Positions 24,189 through 30,961 of a stretch of 36,209 nt of DNA are shown in pieces. The DNA comes from an uncultured Coriobacteriaceae bacterium. Lineage in GTDB: Bacteria; Actinomycetota; Coriobacteriia; Coriobacteriales; Atopobiaceae. The translations under genes were made by a program, and so were the position numbers. The stretch covers positions 1 to 36,209 of the forward strand of contig CADCHF010000023.1 in NCBI GenBank assembly GCA_902801175.1, in the 5' to 3' direction. The notes under the pieces were generated by a model. The model was not told the DNA's origin. It saw nothing but the letters and a program-made list of their open reading frames with translations, and ran no database searches. How positions within the stretch are numbered: the stretch's first letter is position 1; every line of letters begins with the position of its first letter.

Positions 24189-25477
24189 GCGCGGGTCCAA
24201 AGGTAGCGCTCGTCAATTTGGGGTGTCGGGTCAATCGCGTCGAGCTTGACGTGATGGCCCTTCGTCTGCAAGAGGCGGGCTGCAAGCTGTGCGGCGAGCG
24301 CGAGGCAGATGCGATTGTCATCAATACCTGTGCTGTCACTGGAGAGGCGCAGGCAAAGACGCGTAAGGCCGTGCGTCATGCAGCGGGCATGCCAAAGCAC
24401 CCAATTGTGGTGGCAACGGGTTGCGTGGCAAGCCTCTTTCCCCAAGAGCTTAGTGAGCTTGGGGAGGGCGTGTTTGTGGAGACAGCAAAGGCACAGGTGC
24501 CGCAGGTGGTGGTCGAGCGACTGGAGTCGCGGGGAGTCTTTGTTCACGAGGACAACGCTCCCAAGATTGAGACTTCAGAGGGCACGCATACGACCCCTAC
24601 GGGTAGGACAAGACCTGGCATCAAGATTCAAGATGGCTGCAACAACCGTTGCACCTACTGCATAGTGTGGAAGGCGCGAGGTCTCTCGCGCTCCGTTGAT
24701 GTCTCTGGTGTCTTGCGGGACATCCGGGCTGCTCAGGAGCGTGGAGCACACGAGGTGGTGCTCACGGGCATCAACCTTGGCAACTATCGCAGCAGATGCG
24801 ACACGGGTGTTGTCAGGCTTCCTGGCCTGCTCGAGACGATTCTCAATGAGACCAGCGTCGAGAGGGTGCGCCTCTCGTCCATTGAGCCTCCCGACGTGAC
24901 CGATGAGCTTCTCTCTGTGATGGAGGCGGCAGGGGAACGAGTAGCCCCGTTCCTCCATGTGTGTCTGCAGTCGGGAAGCGACCGAACCCTGCGAGAGATG
25001 GGTCGCGTGTACGACACGGCATCGTATGCGCAGGTCGTGCAACATGCGCGCACGTATTTGCCAGACCTCTCGCTTGGGACCGACCTCATTGTGGGCTTCC
25101 CTGGCGAGCGCGAGGAGGACTTTTTGGAGTCGCTCGCATTCTGTGAGCAGATGGCCTTCTCAAAGATGCACGTGTTTCGCTATTCGAGGCGTCCTGGGAC
25201 GCCGGCTGCGGAACGTGATGACCAAATTGCCCCGCAGGTCATCGCGGAGCGCAGCGCATGGATGCTCAAGCTTGCAGACCAGATGCGCCACGAGCAGGCC
25301 CAGATGCGCGTTGGCAAAGAAGAGCTCGTTGTGGTGCAGAGCAAGGGGAAGGGCGTTACGGGCGGTCTCTTTGATGCCACGGTTGCCAAGGATGCTCCCG
25401 TTGACTCGCTCGTTCGGGTCAGGGTGACCGGCGTGGCCGAGGACGCTACGCTGGCTACCGAGCGGATCGAGCAATAG
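24185..25477 (+). CDS. mtaB: tRNA methylthiotransferase MtaB
   Basis: This 430-residue radical SAM enzyme adds a methylthio group to t6A37 of tRNA. The N-terminal UPF0004 domain begins with [14 protein letters not shown] and holds the second cluster's cysteines (INTCAVT, ATGCVA). The radical SAM cluster motif is in [13 protein letters not shown] near residue 155-165. A TRAM-like end follows. The MtaB subgroup fits better than MiaB because of the C-R-V-N-x-x-E start and its place after dnaJ, a common arrangement. Translation is probably coupled to dnaJ by the 4-base overlap. Confidence 0.9.
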   Translation: MSAGPKVALVNLGCRVNRVELDVMALRLQEAGCKLCGEREADAIVINTCAVTGEAQAKTRKAVRHAAGMPKHPIVVATGCVASLFPQELSELGEGVFVETAKAQVPQVVVERLESRGVFVHEDNAPKIETSEGTHTTPTGRTRPGIKIQDGCNNRCTYCIVWKARGLSRSVDVSGVLRDIRAAQERGAHEVVLTGINLGNYRSRCDTGVVRLPGLLETILNETSVERVRLSSIEPPDVTDELLSVMEAAGERVAPFLHVCLQSGSDRTLREMGRVYDTASYAQVVQHARTYLPDLSLGTDLIVGFPGEREEDFLESLAFCEQMAFSKMHVFRYSRRPGTPAAERDDQIAPQVIAERSAWMLKLADQMRHEQAQMRVGKEELVVVQSKGKGVTGGLFDATVAKDAPVDSLVRVRVTGVAEDATLATERIEQ

Positions 25478-25510
25478 AGTCGCGGAGTCACGGCTCTGCC
25501 CTTTCTTTAG
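25476..25510 (+). terminator. Weak terminator-like hairpin after mtaB
   Basis: AGAGTCG (25476-25482) pairs with CGGCTCT (25491-25497) with one G-U, starting in the stop codon and followed by a pyrimidine-rich stretch CCCTTTCTTT. Stem and T-run are weak. The remainder of the gap to phoH shows only a small AAACC/GGTTT inverted repeat near 25645-25660 and no firm promoter. Confidence 0.35.
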
Positions 25511-25675
25511 TGCGTGGCCGAGCGCACTTTTGCCAAAAACAGACGCGTGATGCCATTCCATGACTGCATGGCTACACATCATTGTTCCGCAACGTAGTGC
25601 TCAACCTGCGCCACAGGCAAAAGTGAATTATCATCTAAGACGCAAACCTACGTGGTTTAGGCTGTTTGGAGGCTT

Positions 25676-26632
25676 ATGAACCCAACAAACGTCCGCCTGA
25701 CGATTCCGGACAACGTGGACCCAACCACATTGATGGGGCCGACCGACTCGCTGCTTCGTCGCATCGAGGGGGCCTTTGACGGCATGGTCACCGTGAGGGG
25801 TAACGTCATTTCGCTGACCGGGCCTGCAGACGTGGTCAATCAGCTCACCACGGTGTTCTCGAGACTGATTGCCCTGGTCGAGGCGGGAAGGCTTCCTAAC
25901 GAACAAGATGTGGACCTCATCATAGGTCAGGTGACGCACGGTGCGTCAGGTTTGCCCGACCCCGGCGAGGACATTCTGCTCACCTATCGCGGGCGCGCCT
26001 TGCAGCCAAAGACTGCTGGTCAAAAGCGCTATATCGACGCCATCCGTGCAAACACCATCACCTTTGGTATAGGCCCTGCGGGTACGGGCAAGACCTACCT
26101 TGCCATGGCCATGGCGGTGGCAGCACTCAAGCGTCGTGAGGTGGCCCGCATTGTGCTCGTTCGCCCGGCTGTGGAGGCGGGGGAGTCGCTGGGGTACCTT
26201 CCGGGCACCTTGCAGGAAAAGCTCGACCCTTACATCCGTCCGCTCTATGACGCGCTCTTTGACATGACCGACATGGAGCGTGGCAACGCTCTCATTGAGC
26301 AGGGAATCATTGAGATTGCACCGCTTGCCTTCATGCGTGGTCGCACGATGAACAACGCCTTCGTCATTTTGGACGAGGCGCAAAACACCACGCCGGACCA
26401 GATGAAGATGTTCCTCACGCGTCTTGGATTCTCGTCCAAGTTTGTGGTCACGGGAGATGTCACGCAGCGCGACCTGCTCGGGCAAAACGGTCTGGATGTT
26501 GCCCGTCGCGTCCTCGAGGGCATCCGTGACATAGCCTTTGTGGACCTCGACCGAAACGACATCGTCCGCCATTCGCTCGTGGCGCGCATCGTTGATGCCT
26601 ACGAGGCCGATGAGGCGAAAGGAGCTCGCTAG
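25676..26632 (+). CDS. phoH: PhoH-family ATPase
   Basis: This 318-residue protein has an N-terminal KH-like/RNA-binding region (about 1-95), then the PhoH ATPase domain with Walker A GPAGTGKT near residues 128-135 and Walker B FVILDEAQNTTPDQM. PhoH proteins are linked to RNA metabolism, and their placement before ybeY is widespread, suggesting a shared role in rRNA or mRNA handling. The ATG has GGAGG 4 bases upstream. ybeY starts at the base after its stop. Confidence 0.93.
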   Translation: MNPTNVRLTIPDNVDPTTLMGPTDSLLRRIEGAFDGMVTVRGNVISLTGPADVVNQLTTVFSRLIALVEAGRLPNEQDVDLIIGQVTHGASGLPDPGEDILLTYRGRALQPKTAGQKRYIDAIRANTITFGIGPAGTGKTYLAMAMAVAALKRREVARIVLVRPAVEAGESLGYLPGTLQEKLDPYIRPLYDALFDMTDMERGNALIEQGIIEIAPLAFMRGRTMNNAFVILDEAQNTTPDQMKMFLTRLGFSSKFVVTGDVTQRDLLGQNGLDVARRVLEGIRDIAFVDLDRNDIVRHSLVARIVDAYEADEAKGAR

Positions 26633-27133
26633 ATGATGCTGACCGTAGACTTTGAGGCCCAAGATGGCATCGAGGCCCCAATAACCGAAGACGAGATGAC
26701 TCAGATCTGCGAGACGGTCTTGACGCAGGAGGGGGTAGAGCGACCCTGCTTCCTGTCGCTGTCGGTTGTTGACGATGAGACCATAAAGGAACAGAACCTC
26801 GACTGGCGCGGCATCTATGCCGCCACCGACGTCATCTCCTTGGAGTGCGAGCGCCCGGATGATCCCGACCTGGCTCCCGGCGAACCCTGCGAGCTTGGCG
26901 ACATCCTCCTTGCGCCCAACTTCATCACTCAGCAGGCGGGTCGTTACGCGACCACGGTGGCAGATGAGTTTAGGCTGCTGCTCATACATGGCCTGCTCCA
27001 CCTTTTGGGCTACGACCATCTGGATGACAATGAGGCAGAGGTCATGGAGGCACGCGAGGACGAGTTGCTGCGCCTTGTGTCGACCGATCAGCCCATAAGC
27101 CACGTGACGCTTACCCGTCATCTAAAGGACTAG
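26633..27133 (+). CDS. ybeY: Endoribonuclease YbeY
   Basis: This 166-residue zinc metalloprotein acts in 16S rRNA maturation and ribosome quality control. The signature HGLLHLLGYDH supplies the three zinc histidines, and TDVISLE precedes it where most members have TDVLSF. Two successive ATGs stand at the start, and GGAG lies about 9 bases upstream. It directly abuts phoH, and dgkA follows after 4 bases, so phoH-ybeY-dgkA-era look like one operon. Confidence 0.94.
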   Translation: MMLTVDFEAQDGIEAPITEDEMTQICETVLTQEGVERPCFLSLSVVDDETIKEQNLDWRGIYAATDVISLECERPDDPDLAPGEPCELGDILLAPNFITQQAGRYATTVADEFRLLLIHGLLHLLGYDHLDDNEAEVMEAREDELLRLVSTDQPISHVTLTRHLKD

Positions 27134-27137
27134 ACCA

Positions 27138-27521
27138 ATGATTCCCGGCCGCAACAGTTCGCACCCCTCGTTCAAGCGAAGCTTCTTGTTTGCCCTGCAA
27201 GGGCTTCGTACGGCTCTTGCAACAGAGCGCAACATCAAGATCATGTTCTTTGGGGCCGCGTTTGCCATTGTGGCTGGCATCGTTTTGCGGATAGATGCAC
27301 TGAGCTGGGCGGTTGTGATTGTGTGCTGCGGGGCAGTGCTGGTGACCGAGCTCATCAACACCGCCATCGAGACAGTGGTTGACCTTGTGTCGCCAGAGTT
27401 TCACCCGCTGGCCGGCCGTGCCAAAGACATTGCGGCTGCGGCATCGTGGCTCATTAGCCTTACCGCGGCTGTTGCCGGCAGCATCGTGTACATTCGGGCG
27501 CTCTTGGCGCTCATCGCATAG
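27138..27521 (+). CDS. dgkA: Diacylglycerol/undecaprenol kinase
   Basis: This 127-residue membrane protein has the family motif ELINTAIETVVDL and three hydrophobic segments (about 35-52, 55-70, 100-125) typical of DgkA. In Gram-positive bacteria the homologue phosphorylates undecaprenol to recycle the cell-wall lipid carrier, and in E. coli diacylglycerol. The substrate cannot be told from sequence. It lies 4 bases after ybeY and 25 before era, a conserved arrangement. Confidence 0.9.
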   Translation: MIPGRNSSHPSFKRSFLFALQGLRTALATERNIKIMFFGAAFAIVAGIVLRIDALSWAVVIVCCGAVLVTELINTAIETVVDLVSPEFHPLAGRAKDIAAAASWLISLTAAVAGSIVYIRALLALIA

Positions 27522-27546
27522 GTAACCAACAGGCGAGGCAGACAAC

Positions 27547-28464
27547 ATGAACGAAATGCAGGAAACACCGTTTACCAGTGGTTTTGTGGCTTTGGTCGGC
27601 AGGCCGAGCGTGGGGAAGTCGACCCTGCTCAATGCCGTCATGGGGGAGAAGCTCGCCATTACGAGCCCTGTTGCCCAAACGACCAGGCGGCGCCTGAGGG
27701 CGGTCGTGAACACCGACCACTCGCAGCTCGTCATGGTTGACACCCCGGGCTTGCACAAGCCCAAGGATGCCCTTGGCAAGGAGCTCAACCGCGTGGCGCT
27801 CGGCGAGCTTGCCGACGTCGACGCTGTGGCGTTTCTCATTGATGCCACCAAGCCTGTTGGTCGTGGCGACAAGTGGGTCGCCAACCACGTGGAGTCATCT
27901 GAGGCATCCTACAAGCTGCTGGTGATCACCAAGGCCGACCTTGCCACGCCCGAGCAGATTGAGGCGCAGCTCGAGGCAGCGCGTGCCCTTGCGCACTTTG
28001 ATGACGAGTTGGTCATCTCGGCAAAGGAGGGCTTCAACATCGACTCCTTCGTGGAGCTCGTGTCCAAGCACCTGCCCGAGGGACCAAGGTGGTTCCCCGA
28101 GGACATGGACATCGACGCGACGCCCGAAGAGCTCGTGAGCGAGTTTGTTCGCGAGAAGGTGCTGCTCCACATGCGCCAGGAGATCCCACACTCCGTTGGC
28201 GTGATCTGCGATGACATCTCGTGGAGCAAGGGCGACCACGCTTCGGTCATAGCCACGGTGCTTGTTGAGCGTGAGAGCCAAAAGGGGATGGTCATTGGCA
28301 AGGGCGGCCGCATGATCAAGCGCATTGGTACCGAGGCCAGGCGTGACATCGAGCGACTGCTTGGGGCCGATAGCGTGTACCTTGACCTTTCGGTTAGGGT
28401 GCAGCCCCAGTGGCGTCGCGACGCCAACGAGATCCGTCGCCTTGGGTATCAGGCAGAAGAGTAG
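27547..28464 (+). CDS. era: GTPase Era
   Basis: This 305-residue GTPase helps mature 16S rRNA and the 30S subunit. G1 GRPSVGKST (about 18-26), G2 around TTRRRLRAV, G3 DTPGLH and G4 TKAD are present, and the C-terminal KH domain has the VIGKGGRMIKRIG loop. Length and domains are normal. The ATG at 27547 is chosen because it leaves the standard short extension before G1. It ends the phoH-ybeY-dgkA-era set. The next gene starts 9 bases later. Confidence 0.95.
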   Translation: MNEMQETPFTSGFVALVGRPSVGKSTLLNAVMGEKLAITSPVAQTTRRRLRAVVNTDHSQLVMVDTPGLHKPKDALGKELNRVALGELADVDAVAFLIDATKPVGRGDKWVANHVESSEASYKLLVITKADLATPEQIEAQLEAARALAHFDDELVISAKEGFNIDSFVELVSKHLPEGPRWFPEDMDIDATPEELVSEFVREKVLLHMRQEIPHSVGVICDDISWSKGDHASVIATVLVERESQKGMVIGKGGRMIKRIGTEARRDIERLLGADSVYLDLSVRVQPQWRRDANEIRRLGYQAEE

Positions 28465-28473
28465 CCTAGTGCT

Positions 28474-28920
28474 GTGATTGGCATGCTTGGCGAGAGGCGC
28501 GTGCGGGCAATACGCGACATGGCGAGGTTCTGCGTTGCCATGCTGATGGCTGGAGTCCTATTGCACGTTAGCCATGTGGGTTGTCCCATAAAGTTTGTGA
28601 CGGGCGTGTCGTGCCCGGGCTGTGGCATGACACGAGCGTGGCTGAGCGTCGTGCACGGGGACGTTCATCAGGCCGTTGCCTACCATCCGCTCTTTTGGAC
28701 AGTACCCTTTGTCATGGCGCTCGTCATTGCAGATCCTGGCGTCAGGTCGCCTTGGGCGCGAACGGTCGTTGTATTGCTGGTTTTAGTTTTCGTTTCGGTC
28801 TGGCTGATACGTTTGCTTTTGCCCCATGATGCGCTCATACTGACTGGTGCAAACTACGGGCCAGATTACATATCTGCCGAGCTGCCGGTGTGGCTGCAAT
28901 GGATTTTGAGCCGCCAATAG
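28474..28920 (+). CDS. DUF2752 membrane protein
   Basis: 148 residues (GTG start; the ATG at 28483 is also possible). It shows the DUF2752 signature: CPIKFVTGVSCPGCGMTRAW with three cysteines and the T-R-A core, followed by a polar loop and HPL, with three to four hydrophobic segments. The function of the family is unknown. It lies 9 bases after era and 66 bases before the zinc-ribbon protein. Ribosome-binding signal is weak (GAAGAG). DUF2752 genes are often found beside small membrane proteins with zinc ribbons in other bacteria, which fits here, but no role can be assigned. Confidence 0.8.
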   Translation: MIGMLGERRVRAIRDMARFCVAMLMAGVLLHVSHVGCPIKFVTGVSCPGCGMTRAWLSVVHGDVHQAVAYHPLFWTVPFVMALVIADPGVRSPWARTVVVLLVLVFVSVWLIRLLLPHDALILTGANYGPDYISAELPVWLQWILSRQ

Positions 28921-28986
28921 CTGCATTGGCACGGCGCAACAAGGAGTTTCAGGCTACGAGATAGTGGCCTTACGAGAGGAGAGCAC

Positions 28987-29604
28987 ATGTTTTGTCCTAC
29001 TTGCGGCACCCAAGTTAGGGATGGCGCACGCTTTTGCCCCACCTGTGGCGCTTCGCTTGACGCCGCCCCGGCTGTGACCCCGCAGCCCACCTACGAGCAA
29101 CCCGCACAGGATCCCTATGCCCAGCAGGCGACTGGATATCCCCAGGACCCCTATGCACAGCAGGGCATTGTTGCGGCGCCCGCATATAACCCCAACCCGA
29201 GCGAGATCCGCCACATGGAGACCGACCGCAGTATCGTGACCGTCGTTCTTCTGAGCATGATCACCTGCGGCATCTACGGCTTCTACTTTGTCTACAAGTG
29301 CGCCCAGGACATGAACACGATGTGCGATGACGACGAGGAGACCGGCGGCCTTGCTGTGTACATACTCCTGAGTATGGTGACCTGCGGCCTCTATGGCATC
29401 TACTGGGAGTACAAGCTGGCAAACCGCCTGCAAAAGAACGCCCCCGCCTACGGCATGCAGTTTGAGGAGAACGGCACCACGGTCATCATGTGGCGCGTCA
29501 TCGGCATGCTCCTGTGCGTGATTGCCAGCTATTACGGCATGTACATCTGGATCAACAACCTCAACAGGCTCTCCGCCGCCTACAACGCACGCTTTGGCGT
29601 GTAG
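28987..29604 (+). CDS. Zinc-ribbon plus DUF4234-type membrane protein
   Basis: 205 residues. An N-terminal zinc ribbon has two CPTCG knuckles (Cys3, 6, 17, 20). A low-complexity Gln/Pro/Tyr linker follows, with QDPYAQQ twice (about 41-60). Then come three hydrophobic segments. Two of them share the pattern LLSM-x-TCG-x-YG-x-Y, typical of DUF4234, which looks like an internal duplication. The start has GAGAGGAGAG just upstream, the strongest ribosome-binding site of this block. The function is unknown. The cytoplasmic zinc ribbon could bind protein or nucleic acid. Confidence 0.82.
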   Translation: MFCPTCGTQVRDGARFCPTCGASLDAAPAVTPQPTYEQPAQDPYAQQATGYPQDPYAQQGIVAAPAYNPNPSEIRHMETDRSIVTVVLLSMITCGIYGFYFVYKCAQDMNTMCDDDEETGGLAVYILLSMVTCGLYGIYWEYKLANRLQKNAPAYGMQFEENGTTVIMWRVIGMLLCVIASYYGMYIWINNLNRLSAAYNARFGV

Positions 29605-29616
29605 GGGTTGCTTGCC

Positions 29617-30366
29617 GTGCCAGGACGTCCCGGCACGCGAACCAAGGCCATTGTCCTTGGTCGCACAAAGCTCGCAGAACAGGACCTGATCCTCACGCTG
29701 CTCGCAGAATCGGGCGAGCAGCTGAGGGCTGTTGCAAAGGGCGCTCGCAAGCCTGGCGGGCGCCTTGCGTCACGTTCGGAGCTCTTTAGCGAGGCTGACT
29801 TTCTCATTTCACAGGGACGCTCGCTTGGCATCGTCTCCGAGGCGGCGCTCGTTAATGCGCACGACAAGATTAGGGGGAGTCTTGAGCGGGTTTCGGCCGC
29901 CTCGGCCATCGCAGAAGTCGCGCGCCATTCGTGCTACGAGGATGTGACCGACCCGTATCTCTATCCAATCACCGCACGAGCCCTGTTGGCCTGTGAGCAG
30001 GCAGCAGACCAACCGCATCTTGACCTTTGCGTTGCGGCATATTGCCTCAAGGTGCTCTCGCACGCCGGCTGGCGACCTGAGCTTGGCTCCTGCATTGCCT
30101 GCGGCGACGAGGCGACGTCGTTCTTCTCGGTTAGGGCGGGAGGCCTCCTGTGCGCGAGCTGTGCCAAAGACGTGGAGGGGGCTCAAGAACTGAGCGCAAC
30201 CGAGATTCAGTGGCTGAGGGCCCTCATATCGCTCACCTTTGACGAGCTGCTAACGGCCAAGATAGACCTCGAGCTGTCCGTGCTGCTGCTCTCAATTGTT
30301 CATGCGTGGTGTGCGACCCAGCTCGATGCGCGCCTTAGGGCTTACGAGTTTCTGCTCAGCGTGTAG
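29617..30366 (+). CDS. recO: DNA repair protein RecO
   Basis: This 249-residue protein loads RecA at gaps with RecR. An N-terminal OB-fold (KAIVLGRTKLAEQDLILTLL) is followed by a helical domain. The C-terminal zinc-binding knuckles CIACG and CASC come near residues 165-185. I chose the GTG at 29617, which has GGGG nine bases upstream. A TTG at 29608 directly abuts that GGGG, so it has no usable ribosome-binding site. era before recO is a conserved pair, and here two membrane genes separate them. Confidence 0.9.
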   Translation: MPGRPGTRTKAIVLGRTKLAEQDLILTLLAESGEQLRAVAKGARKPGGRLASRSELFSEADFLISQGRSLGIVSEAALVNAHDKIRGSLERVSAASAIAEVARHSCYEDVTDPYLYPITARALLACEQAADQPHLDLCVAAYCLKVLSHAGWRPELGSCIACGDEATSFFSVRAGGLLCASCAKDVEGAQELSATEIQWLRALISLTFDELLTAKIDLELSVLLLSIVHAWCATQLDARLRAYEFLLSV

Positions 30367-30389
30367 CCGGCGCCTGCCACGTGTCGAGT

Positions 30390-30412
30390 TGCGGACAAAT
30401 GCGGTTTCCGCA
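30390..30412 (+). terminator. Small hairpin after recO
   Basis: TGCGG occurs at 30390 and 30400, and CCGCA at 30408-30412 can pair with either copy (5-6 bp stem). It lies 24 bases after the recO stop without a real T-run, so a terminator role is weakly supported. Confidence 0.3.
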
Positions 30413-30432
30413 CATATTTGACCATGTAGGCT

Positions 30433-30461
30433 TTGTGTATGCACCCATGTCGTGCTATTCT
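30433..30461 (+). promoter_or_regulatory. Promoter of rpsO
   Basis: TTGTGT (30433-30438) and TATTCT (30456-30461) are 17 bases apart, and TGC directly before the latter makes an extended -10. Transcription would start near 30468, leaving a leader of about 83 nt. Confidence 0.55.
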
Positions 30462-30467
30462 TTCTCG

Positions 30468-30550
30468 GTCAGTACCCCGTACTTGGAGGTTCGCCTACAC
30501 CAGACGGCCATCCCAGTTCGGGGCGAATCCATGTAGAAAGGTGGAAAAGC
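30468..30550 (+). promoter_or_regulatory. Structured rpsO leader, candidate S15 autoregulatory RNA
   Basis: GGTTCGCC (30488-30495) can pair with GGCGAATC (30522-30529), 8 bp with one G-U. CCCCG (30475-30479) can pair with CGGGG (30519-30523). The two pairings share 30522-30523, so they are partly exclusive or form a pseudoknot-like fold. S15 is known to repress its own message through leader RNA in several phyla, including Actinobacteria. The real ribosome-binding site (AAAGGTGG) lies after the stem. No match to a published motif could be checked here. Confidence 0.45.
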
Positions 30551-30826
30551 ATGATTACTAAGGAGCGCAAGGCCGAGCTTGTCAAGCTTTACGGCAAGGA
30601 CGAGCACGACACCGGTTCCGCTGCTGTCCAGGTCGCTATCCTCACCGACCGCATCCGTGAGCTCACCGAGCACATGAAGACCCACAAGAAGGACTTCCAC
30701 ACTCGTCGTGGTCTGCTGATGCTCGTCGGCAAGCGTCGTCGTCTTCTTTCCTACATCAAGAAGGGCGACATCGAGGCCTACCGTAGCCTGATCAAGAGTC
30801 TCGGCATCCGCGACAACATCCAGTAA
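30551..30826 (+). CDS. rpsO: 30S ribosomal protein S15
   Basis: This 91-residue primary 16S rRNA-binding protein has the standard features: [20 protein letters not shown] near residues 17-36, [16 protein letters not shown], and [14 protein letters not shown]. The ATG at 30551 has AAAGGTGG 7 bases upstream. Upstream in-frame codons would run into the leader. It precedes pnp, the usual pairing in bacteria, with a terminator hairpin between. Confidence 0.97.
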   Translation: MITKERKAELVKLYGKDEHDTGSAAVQVAILTDRIRELTEHMKTHKKDFHTRRGLLMLVGKRRRLLSYIKKGDIEAYRSLIKSLGIRDNIQ

Positions 30827-30838
30827 GCAAGGCTTTTC

Positions 30839-30861
30839 GGGGCGCCTCCGGGCGCCCCTTT
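30839..30861 (+). terminator. Intrinsic terminator between rpsO and pnp
   Basis: GGGGCGCC (30839-30846) pairs with GGCGCCCC (30851-30858) around a 4-base loop, followed by only three T residues. It lies 12 bases after rpsO, so readthrough into pnp is likely, as known for the rpsO-pnp pair in other bacteria. Confidence 0.6.
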
Positions 30862-30865
30862 GGTA

Positions 30866-30939
30866 TGTGTGCGAGAAGGGCTCGCGCACAACAGGACCAC
30901 GATGGTCCAAAGACGGCCCGCCTGCAAAGGGGCAGGCGG
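30866..30939 (+). promoter_or_regulatory. Three consecutive hairpins in the pnp leader
   Basis: Stems are 30866-30875 with 30881-30890 (10 bp, one G-U), 30894-30898 with 30904-30908 (5 bp), and 30918-30925 with 30932-30939 (8 bp, perfect). They end 22 bases before the pnp ATG and leave its purine-rich ribosome-binding site (AGAGGAAA) open. In E. coli a leader stem cut by RNase III lets PNPase control its own message. A similar role here is inferred. Confidence 0.5.
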
Positions 30940-30961
30940 AGATGAGAGGAAAAGAAAACTT

